A stretch of 64,000 bases of DNA, taken from positions 929,001-993,000 of the forward strand of contig NZ_JBCNKR010000004.1 in NCBI RefSeq assembly GCF_039595935.1. Direction: 5' to 3'. Both the position numbers and the translations under genes were made by a program. The notes beneath the pieces were generated by a model. The model did not search any database and was not told the DNA's origin. It worked only from the letters and a program-made list of their open reading frames with translations. Source of the DNA: Flavobacterium sp. (lineage in GTDB: Bacteria; Bacteroidota; Bacteroidia; Flavobacteriales; Flavobacteriaceae). Of the stretch, positions 26,307 to 38,300 are shown piece after piece; positions within the stretch are counted from its first letter, which is position 1; each line of letters begins with the position of its first letter.

Positions 26307-29300
26307 ATGGAAAAACTATTACTCTCTTTAAGCAATTTTTTACGAGATATAAAAAAAATACAATTTGTTGTATTATTTCTTCTGTCAACATCAATTGGCT
26401 TAGCACAAACTATAACTACTAGCAAAACTGTAACGGCAAACCCAACAAATTGCGGTATTGTGAATGTAAAAGTAGATATCACCGGTGCAAATCCAATTAC
26501 CCGAAATTCAGATGTGATTCTGGCAATTGATATCTCGGGTAGTATGGGTAACACAATTCCCGGAGATTTAAAAACTTCTATGGATTACGCCAAAGATGCC
26601 GCATTAGCATTTCTTAATCAAGCAAAAGCTAACCCACAAAACCGAATTGCAATTGTTGCTTATAGTACAACAGCAACTTTAAAGATTGGACTTACCTATC
26701 TTGATGCCAATGGTGTAACACTGATTACAAATCAGATTAATTCATTGCAGGCTACAAATTCAACTAACATTTATGCCGGAATTGTGAGATCTGAAACTGA
26801 ATTGGAAGCCAATGGCCGATTTGACTGCAATACGGCAAGAGCCATAATCTTACTAACAGATGGTATTGCCAATGTAACAGGTACAAACGGAAATACGAGT
26901 TGTAATGTTAGTAAAACATCTCAATGTGTTACAGATGCAATAAATGCTGCTACAAATGCCAAAACTACTACAAAATCAAGTGTTGTGTATAACAATCAGG
27001 TATTTTCCGTAGGACTTTTTGGAGGTATCAGCGGAAATATAAATACCAATAACAGCGATCAGAATATTGCTAAATATACTTTGGATAATATTCAGGGAAG
27101 TGCTGCTTACATTACACAAAGCGGAGCTAATTTAACTTCTATTTATAATCAAATTGCTACTCAAATTTCATGGGTTGCTCAAAGTTTAGTTACTAAAGAA
27201 ACTATTATTCCCGGTTTTACAATAGGCTCAATTACCACAAGTAAAGGAACCGCTTCATTATCTGGACAAGTAATTACATGGAATACTGATTTTTTAAACT
27301 CAGAAACTATTACTTTAAATTATCAATTAACTCCAACGGGAAGTGCCTGTGGAAACCAGACTGTCAGTACATCGACTTTGAATTATCAAAATTCATCTTG
27401 TGCCAACGATTCAAAAGCTATAAGCAGTCCGAGTTACTTTGTTCCTTGTCCGCCTGTAATTACAGGAACTTTAACAGCATGCGGATCTACTACTTTAACA
27501 GCTACAACAAATGCTGCTTCGCCAACTTATGTTTGGTATAAAGATAATACTGTTATAAATGGACAAACTTCTTCGACCTTAACTGTAACTGCAAGCGGAG
27601 TTTATAAAGTGAAAGTAAAAAATGGCACTACAAATTGCGAATTAACTTCGGCAGATTCAAACGTAACCATTAGTCCGGCAGCAGCTTTAGTTGCTCCTGC
27701 AAATGCATCTATTTCAGGATGCAGTACAGCAGCCATTACCGGACTGCCTTATAGTACAGCCAGTACAAATATTACACTTGCTCAATTGAATTCCGCGGGA
27801 GGTTCATTATCAAACAGTGGTTCAATTGGCAGTTATACCATTTCGTATTCTGATACTTCAACCGGAACGTGTCCCATAACGGTAACCCGAACTTTTAAGG
27901 TTACAACTAGTTGTGGAAATGTTACTGCTGTACAAACGATTACTATTAATGACACTACGGCTCCAACCTGGACTACAGCTGCAAATTCTTTAAACGTTAC
28001 GCTTGAATGCAGTAATACAGCCGGATTGACTGCTGCTCAAAATCAAGCACCAACAGCAACGGATAACTGCGGCGGAACGGTAACTTATACCAAAACAAGC
28101 GGCGCTTTTACTGCTGGTTCTTGTGCTAATTCCGGAACTTATACTAACACCTGGACAGCAAAAGATGTTTGTAACAACACCTCAACAACTTTTACTCAGG
28201 TAATTACTATTCAGGATACAACCGCACCAACCTGGACTACAGCTGCTAATTCTTTAAACGTTACTCTTGAATGCAGTAATACAGCTGGATTAACTGCTGC
28301 TCAAAATCAGGCACCAACAGCAACTGATAACTGCGGCGGTACGGTAACTTATACCAAAACAAGCGGCGCTTTTACTGCTGGTTCTTGCGTAAATTCTGGA
28401 ACTTATACTAATACCTGGACAGCAAAAGATGTTTGTAATAATACCTCAACAACTTTTACTCAGGTAATTACTATTCAGGATACAACTGCACCAACCTGGA
28501 CAACGGCAGCAAATTCTTTAAACGTTACACTTGAATGCAGTAATACAGCCGGATTCACTGCTGCTCAGAATCAGGCGCCAACTGCAACTGACAATTGCGG
28601 AGGAACTGTAACTTATACAAAAACCAGCGGGGCTTTTACTGCCGGCATTTGTGTAAACTCTGGAACGTATACTAATACCTGGACAGCAAAGGATGTTTGT
28701 AATAATACCTCAACAACTTTTACTCAGGTAATTACGATTCAGGATACAACTGCGCCAACCTGGACAACTGCAGCAAATTCTTTAAACGTTACGCTTGAAT
28801 GCAGTAACACAGCTGGATTGACTGCTGCTCAGAATCAGGCGCCAACTGCAACTGACAATTGCGGAGGAACTGTAACTTATACAAAAACCAGCGGGGCTTT
28901 TACTGCCGGCATTTGTGTAAACTCTGGAACATATACGAATACCTGGACAGCAAAGGATGTTTGTAATAATACCTCAACAACTTTTACTCAGGTAATTACG
29001 ATTCAGGATACTACAGCGCCAACTTGGACAACTACGGCAGGTTCTCTAAATGTTACTTTAGAATGCAGTGATAATTCTGGTTTAACAAATGCTCAGGTTC
29101 AGTTCCCTGTGGCTTCTGATTTATGTGATAATGATGTTTCTAATATTGAAAAAGTTAGCGGACAATTCGCTGCTTCTCCATCATGCGGCAATTTCGGAAC
29201 TTACACCAACACATGGACTGTAAAAGACGACTGTGGTAATATTTCTGACACGTTTACTCAGGTAATCACTATTCAGGATACCAGTAAACCTGTATGGACT

Positions 29301-32300
29301 ACTCCTGCTGGTTCTCTAAATGTTACTTTAGAATGCAGCGATAATTCTGGTTTAACAAATGCTCAAGCCTTATTTCCTGTAGCTTATGATGACTGTGGTT
29401 CTGGTGTAATTAATATCGTTAAAGTAGGTGGCCAATTTGTTGCTTCTCAAGGATGTGGAAATGCCGGAACGTATACCAATACCTGGACGGTAAAAGACGA
29501 CTGTGGTAATATGTCTGATATATTCACACAGGTGATTACAATTCAGGATACAACAGCTCCTACATGGACAACACAGGCAGGTTCTTTAGATGTAACTTTA
29601 GGATGCAGTGATGTTTCAGGTTTAGCAAATGCTCAGGCTCAGTTTCCTGCTGCTTCTGATTTATGTGATGCCGATGTTTCAAATATCACTAAAGTCAGCG
29701 GGCAATTTACAGCTTCTCTAGGATGCGGAAATGCCGGAACTTACACCAATACATGGACGGTAAAAGACGACTGTGGTAATATGTCTGATATATTCACACA
29801 GGTGATTACAATTCAGGATACAACAGCTCCTACATGGACAACACAGGCTGGTTCTTTAGATGTTACTTTAGAATGCAGCGATGCTTCAGGTTTAGCAAAT
29901 GCTCAGGCTCAGTTTCCAGCTGCTTCTGATTTATGCGATGCTGATGTTTCTAACATTATAAAAGTCAGCGGACAATTTACAGCTTCTGCTGGATGTGGAA
30001 ATGCCGGAACTTATACTAATACCTGGACAGTAAAAGATGACTGCGGAAATACTTCTGATACCTTTACTCAGGTAATCACTATCCAAGACACTACTGCTCC
30101 AACCTGGACAACTCAGGCTGGTTCTTTAGATGTAACTTTAGAATGCAGCGACGCTTCAGGTTTAGCAAATGCTCAGGCTCAGTTCCCAGCTGCTTCTGAT
30201 TTATGTGATGCCGATGTTTCAAATATTACTAAAGTAAGCGGACAATTTACTGCTTCACAAGGATGCGGAAATGCCGGAACATATACTAATACATGGACAG
30301 TAAAAGACGACTGCGGAAATACTTCTGATACCTTTACTCAGGTAATCACTATCCAAGACACTACTGCTCCAACCTGGACAACTCAGGCTGGTTCTTTAGA
30401 TGTAACTTTAGAATGCAGCGACGCTTCAGGTTTAGCAAATGCTCAGGCTCAGTTCCCAGCTGCTTCTGATTTATGTGATGCCGATGTTTCAAATATTACT
30501 AAAGTAAGCGGACAATTTACTGCTTCTGCTGGATGTGGAAATGCAGGAACTTACACCAACACATGGACTGTAAAAGATGACTGCGGCAATACTTCTGATA
30601 CCTTTACGCAGGTAATTACAATTCAGGATACTACTGCTCCTAGCTGGACAACACAGGCTGGTTCTTTAGATGTAACTTTAGAATGCAGCGACGCTTCAGG
30701 TTTAGCAAATGCTCAGGCTCAGTTCCCAGCTGCTTCTGATTTATGTGATGCCGATGTTTCAAATATCACTAAAGTAAGCGGACAATTTACTGCTTCACAA
30801 GGATGCGGAAATGCCGGAACATATACTAATACATGGACAGTAAAAGACGACTGCGGAAATACTTCTGATACCTTTACTCAGGTAATCACTATCCAAGACA
30901 CTACTGCTCCAACCTGGACAACTCAGGCTGGTTCTTTAGATGTAACTTTAGAATGCAGCGACGCTTCAGGTTTAGCAAATGCTCAGGCTCAGTTCCCAGC
31001 TGCTTCTGATTTATGTGATGCCGATGTTTCAAATATTACTAAAGTAAGCGGACAATTTACTGCTTCTGCTGGATGTGGAAATGCAGGAACTTACACCAAC
31101 ACATGGACTGTAAAAGATGACTGCGGCAATACTTCTGATACCTTTACGCAGGTAATTACAATTCAGGATACTACTGCTCCTAGCTGGACAACACAGGCAG
31201 GTTCTTTAGATGTTACGCTTGAATGCAGCGACGCTTCAGGTTTAGCAAATGCTCAGGCTCAGTTCCCTGCCGCTTCTGATCTATGTGATGCTGATGTTTC
31301 AAATATTACTAAAGTCAGCGGACAGTTTACAGCTTCTGCTGGATGCGGCAATGCCGGAACGTATACCAACACCTGGACAGTAAAAGATGACTGTGGAAAT
31401 ACTTCTGATACTTTTACTCAGGTAATCACAATTCAGGATACTACTGCCCCAGCGTGGACAACTCCCGCAGGCTCATTAGATGTTACGCTTGAATGCAGCG
31501 ACGCTTCAGGTTTAGCAAATACTCAGGCACAGTTCCCAGCTGCTTCTGATTTATGTGATGCTGATGTTTCAAACATTACAAAAGTAAGCGGGCAATTTGT
31601 TGCTTCTGCAGGATGTGGAAATGCCGGGACATATACCAATACATGGACTGTGAAAGACGACTGCGGAAATACTTCTGAGACTTTTATACAAGTTATTACA
31701 ATTCAAGATACTACTGCCCCAGCGTGGACAACTCCCGCAGGCTCATTAGATGTTACGCTTGAATGCAGCGACGCTTCAGGTTTAGCAAATGCTCAGGCTC
31801 AGTTCCCAGCTGCTTCTGATTTATGTGATGCTGATGTTTCAAATATTACTAAAGTAAGCGGACAATTTACTGCTTCACAAGGATGCGGAAATGCCGGAAC
31901 TTACACCAACACCTGGACTGTAACAGATGACTGCGGAAATACTTCTGATACTTTTACGCAAGTAATCACTATTCAAGACACTACTGCTCCAGCGTGGACA
32001 ACTCAGGCTGGTTCTTTAGATGTTACTTTACAATGTTCAGATACAGAAGGTTTTAATAATGCACAAAATCAAGCTCCTACTGCAACTGATAACTGTAATG
32101 GAGATATAACTTATACTAAAATAAGTGGTGAACTACAAAAAGGCAGCTGTGGAAGTACTGGAACCTACACTAACACTTGGACAGCAAAAGATCTTTGTAA
32201 TAATACCTCAACTACTTTCACTCAGGTAATCACAATTCAGGACACGGCAGCTCCAACATGGATTACACAAGCAGGAACTTTAAATGTAACCTTACAATGC

Positions 32301-35300
32301 AGTGATACTGCTGGTTTACAAAATGCTCAAAATCAAGCTCCGGCAGCTACTGCAAATTGTTCAATCGTCACTTATGAAAAAACAAGCGGACAATTCACAG
32401 CTTCTGAAGGGTGTGGAAATTCAGGAACTTATACCAATAGCTGGATTGCTAAAGATGACTGTGGCAATGTAACTGACAGCTTTGTTCAAATTATAACAAT
32501 TGAAGATACCACTTCGCCAACTTGGACAACTCAGGCTGGTTCTTTAAATGCTACAATTGAATGCAGCGATGCTTCTGGCTTAGCAAATGCCCAAGCTTTA
32601 TTCCCAACTGCTTCTGATTTATGTGATGCTGATGTTTCCAACATTGAAAAAGTTAGCGGTCAATTTGTGGCTTCTGAAGGATGTGGAAATTCTGGAACTT
32701 ACACCAACACCTGGACAGTAAAAGACGACTGCGGTAATACTTCTGATACTTTTACACAAATAATCACAATTCAGGATACTACTGCCCCAGCGTGGACAAC
32801 TCAGGCTGGTTCTTTAGATGTAACTTTAGAATGCAGTGATGCTTCTGGTTTAGCAAATGCTCAGGCTCAGTTCCCAGCTGCTTCTGATCTATGTGATGCT
32901 GATGTTTCAAATATTACTAAAGTAAGCGGACAATTTACTGCTTCACAAGGTTGCGGAAATGCCGGAACTTACACTAACACTTGGACGGTAAAAGACGACT
33001 GCGGAAATACTTCTGATACCTTTACGCAGGTAATCACAATTCAGGATACAACTGCTCCAAGCTGGACAACTCAGGCAGGTTCTCTTAACCAAACAATAGA
33101 ATGCAGTAATACGGAAGCTTTGGCAGCTGCTCAGGCTTTATTCCCAACTGCTTCTGATGCTTGTGATGCTGACGTTGCTAACATTGAAAAAGTAAGCGGA
33201 CAATTCACAGCTTCTGAAGGATGTGGAAACGCCGGAACTTATACTAACACCTGGACTGTAAAAGATGACTGCGGTAATACTTCTGAAACTTTTACACAAG
33301 TAATCACAATTCAGGATAAAACAGCTCCAACTTGGACAACTCAGGCTGGTTCTCTTAATCAAACAATAGAATGCAGTAATACGGAAGCTTTGGCATCTGT
33401 TCAGGCATTATTCCCAACTGCTTCTGATTTATGTGATGCTGATGTTTCTAATATTGAAAAAGTAAGCGGGCAATTCATCGCTTCTGAAGGATGCGGAAAC
33501 ACCGGAACTTACACTAACACCTGGACTGTAAAAGACGATTGTGGTAATACTTCTGATACTTTCACACAAATAATCACCATTCAGGATACAACAGCTCCAA
33601 CTTGGACAACTCAGGCTGGTTCTCTTAATCAAACAATAGAATGCAGTAATACGGAAGCTTTAGCTACAGCTCAGGCATTATTCCCTGCAGCTTCTGATTT
33701 ATGTGATGCTGATGTTTCAAATATCACTAAAGTCAGCGGACAATTCATCGCTTCTGAAGGATGTGGAAACGCCGGAACGTATACCAATACCTGGACTGTA
33801 AAAGATGACTGCGGAAATACTTCTGAAACTTTCACACAAGTAATCACAATTCAGGATACAACAGCTCCAATCTGGACAACTCAGGCTGGTTCTTTAAACC
33901 AAACTATCGAATGCAGTAATACGGAAGCTTTAGCATCAGCTCAGGCTTTATTCCCAACTGCTTCTGATGCTTGTGATACTGATGTTTCTAATATTGAAAA
34001 AGTAAGCGGACAATTCACATCTTCTGAAGGATGCGGAAACGCCGGAACTTATACTAACACCTGGACTGTAAAAGATGACTGCGGAAATACTTCTGATACT
34101 TTTACTCAGGTAATTACAATTCAGGATACTACAGCACCAACCTGGACAACTCAATCTGGTTCTTTAAATGTTACGCTTGAATGCAGCGATGTTTCAGGCT
34201 TAGTAAATGCTCAGGCTCAGTTTCCAGCGGCTTCTGATTTATGCGATTCTGATGTTTCTAATATTGAAAAAGTAAGCGGACAATTCATCGCTTCTGAAGG
34301 ATGCGGAAACGCCGGAACGTATACCAACACCTGGACTGTAAAAGACGATTGTGGAAATACTTCTGATACTTTCACACAAGTAATCACAATTCAGGATACA
34401 ACTGCTCCAACCTGGACAACTCAGGCTGGTTCTTTAAACCAAACAATAGAATGCAGTAATACGGAAGCTTTGGCATCTGCTCAGGCTTTATTCCCAACTG
34501 CTTCTGATACTTGTGATGCTGATGTTTCTAATATCACTAAAGTAAGCGGAGAGTTTGTAGCTTCTGAAGGTTGCGGAAATTCTGGAACTTACATTAATAC
34601 ATGGACAGTTAAAGATGGATGTGGAAATACTTCTGATACTTTCACGCAAGTAATCACAATTCAGGATACAACCTCTCCAACTTGGACAACTCTGGCTGGT
34701 TCTCTTAACCAAACAATAGAATGCAGTAATTCGGAAGCTTTGGCATCAGCACAAGCTTTATTCCCAACTGCTTCTGATACTTGTGATGCTGATGTTTCTA
34801 ATATTGAAAAAATTAGCGGTCAATTTGTAGCTTCTGAAGGATGTGGAAATTCTGGAACTTATACCAACACCTGGAATGTAAAAGATGACTGTGGTAATAC
34901 TTCTGAAACTTTTACACAAGTTATCACAATTCAGGATACAACTGCTCCAAGCTGGACAACTCAGGCAGGTTCTCTTAACCAAACAATAGAATGCAGTAAT
35001 ACGGAAGCTTTGGCATCAGCCCAAGCTTTATTCCCAACTGCTTCTGATTTATGTGATACTGACGTTTCTAACATTGAAAAAGTAAGCGGACAGTTTGTAG
35101 CTTCTGAAGGATGCGGAAACGCTGGAACTTACACCAACACTTGGACAGTAAAAGATGACTGTGGCAATACTTCTGATACCTTTACTCAGGTAATCATAAT
35201 TCAGGATACTACTGCTCCAGCGTGGACAACTCAGGCCGGTTCTTTAAACCAAACTATAGAATGCAGTAATACGGAAGCTTTAGCATCAGCTCAGGCTTTA

Positions 35301-38300
35301 TTCCCAACTGCTTCTGATGCTTGTGATGCTGATGTTTCTAACATTGAAAAAATTAGTGGACAGTTTGTAGCTTCTGAAGGATGTGGAAATTCTGGAACTT
35401 ATACTAACACCTGGACTGTAAAAGATGACTGTGGTAATACTTCTGAAACTTTTACACAAGTTATCACAATTCAGGATACAACTTCACCAGCTTTTATCGG
35501 AAACCTTCCAACAGATATTACTGTTTCTTGTGACGCTGTTCCTGAACCAGCAAACTTGGAAGTTTCTGATAACTGCAATGGAAATTTACCAATTGTATTC
35601 TCTGAAACTAAAAGTGATATTCTTAACGAATGTGGCACAGATTATACTTTAACACGTAAATGGACTACCAGCGATTGTGGTGGAAATGTAATTTCGCACA
35701 CTCAAACTATTATAGTTAAAGACACTACTCCGCCAACAGGAACTGCTCCAGCTGATGTAGCAGGTCTGCAAAGCGTTAATGAAATTCCAGCAGCAAGTCC
35801 GCAGGATATTATCGACGCTGCCGATAACTGCAGTAATAACGTTACTATCACTATTAGTGATTCTAATAATGGAGCAAGCGGCTGCGACGGAAATGCTTAT
35901 GTATTAACCAGAACTTACACTTTAACCGACTGTTCAGGAAACAAAACTGAATTAGTTCAAACTTTTACAGTCGAAAACAAAGTTTTTGTTACAGGTATAG
36001 CCTCAAACGCAACTTGTTTTGGAAAAAGCAATGGTTCAATTTTAGTAACCAGCAGCCCTGGTGCCGTAGTTGTTATTAAAAATGCTCAAAACGAAATTGT
36101 GGGTAACACTAATTTACCAGCTGGAACTTATACACTTACTGCAACAGCAGTTGTAAATGGCGAAAGCGAAACCTGTACTGCAACAACTACAGTAGTTATT
36201 ACACAACCAGAATACACTATAAAAATATCTGGATATGTGATCAATGTAACTACTAATACAGGAATTGCCAACGTGCCAATTACCTTAATTCCGCAAGGAT
36301 CTACTACCGGACCAATTTTATTACGTTTAACCGGAGTTGATGGAAGTTATAATTTCACCGGAATGCCAGAAGGAAGTTATTTAGTTCAGGTACAAGATGC
36401 AAACCTGAATAATGTTTATCAATTATATCCTGTAAACTCAAGTTTGTTCTTTACAACACTTGAAGATTGTAAATTCCAGGAACATAATTTTGAATACGGA
36501 CCATCCAATCTGCCAGTATTAGGTGATTATGTTTGGTATGACACAAACAGCAATGGTATTCAGGACGAATGGTATGATGCTAATAATGATGGTGTCGTTA
36601 CTAAAAATGTTCCAGATGAAAATGGCGCAATTGACTATAGTTTATTAGAATGGATTGACTTAAACGGTGATGGAAGCTATCAAGGGCCTTCAAATTCAGG
36701 CGAATTAAATGCCGGCGGATTTGGAAATGCATTGAGTCCAAACGTTATAGTTGATGGACCAAATGGATATCATAAAGAAGTTATAATTGGAATTCAGGGA
36801 TACTGGAGAGACAGACCAGCGAGTGAAAATCCGTATGGCAATTACAATATAAAATTAGTTAAAGATGCTAATCTGGATGCTATGGCTAATGCTTTGGGCG
36901 AAACAGGACTTGTAAAAGTGCTTCCAAATGCGGCAGATAAAAAAGTAACCGCTAAAAAAGATAAAACGCAATTACATACTGTTTGTTCTACCACTACAGC
37001 AGGCAGTTATATCGTAACTGTTACACCAGAAGATTTAGTTCATTTAGATGCTGACTTTGGTATAAGCTGTAAAAAATATCAGGATATTGTTGCCAATGAC
37101 GATAGCGCAGGACCAATTGCAGGTGTTAATCATACAACAACCAATGTATTAAATGTATTGTTGAATGATACACTTGAAGGCAATCCGGTAACCGCATCTG
37201 AGGTGATTGTAACAACAGTAACACCAAATGAATTTTTACAATTAAATCCTGATGGTTCTTTAGATGTTTTACCAAATGCCCCAACAGGTACTTTAACATT
37301 AGTATATCAAATTTGCGAAGCAGATCAAACTTCTAACTGCGATACGGCAACTGTTACCATAACAATTGAAGCACCAGTTATGACCGTTACAGCAACAGCA
37401 ATTTGTGTAAACGATGTACCTTATGTTGATTATTCTGTAACTCCGGTAAATTTCACTCCAATAAATGGAGTAACAATTGCCTGGGCAAATGCACAAAATA
37501 CGGTAATTACCACTATGACGAATTTACCATTAAGCGGTCGTGTATTATGGCCTGGAGCATTAGTAGACGAATCAGGAAATGGCATCGACTGGCCAGGATG
37601 GGTTTTCCAAAACAACAAATGGATTCAGGCAGCTGATGGGTTTGAATCATTACGCCCAACGGTTAACTTAACAATATCTGTTAATCCAAGCGAAACGATC
37701 ACTATAAACTATCCTCCGGCAGATCCTTATTGTACAGCAAGACCAACATTTGCAATTGTGGCTAATGACGACAATCCGCCAGCCATAACAGCACCGGCAG
37801 GAGTTACCAATATTACAAATGTTTTCAACAATGATACTTTAAATAATGATCCGGTAAATCCAAATGATGTTACGCTTACCATTGTAACACCAGATCCAAC
37901 AAATACATTGACATTAAATCCTGATGGCTCTGTAGATGTTGCACCAAATGTACCAGCCGGAACATACACATTAACGTATCAAATTTGTGAAAATGCTGAT
38001 GCCGGAAACTGCGATACAGCAATTGTAACTGTAGTTGTACTTGCCGCTCCTACTCCGGTTGCAGCTAATGACGACGTCTACGATAACATTGGCTGTTATA
38101 CTTTTGGATTGATTGGAAATGTTTTAAGCAATGATTTTAAAGGACAAGTTCCGGCTACGTTAGAACTTGTAAACTTTACACTGCTTGCCGAAAATCAAAA
38201 CGATGAAAAAACAGATCCGAATATTGTAATTGATAATTCAGGAAATGTTACTGTATCTGGTTTAACTCCACCGGGAACTTATACTTACAGCTATCGTATT

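Noticed and set aside
33138..34982. Five minus-strand frames of about 70 codons within the adhesin repeats
   Set aside because: They recur at the repeat period and are the reverse of coding repeats, with no start context or protein features.
27951..35474. Regular repeats that could suggest a CRISPR array
   Set aside because: Period is 264-270 bp, there are no unique spacers, and the whole is one open coding frame.
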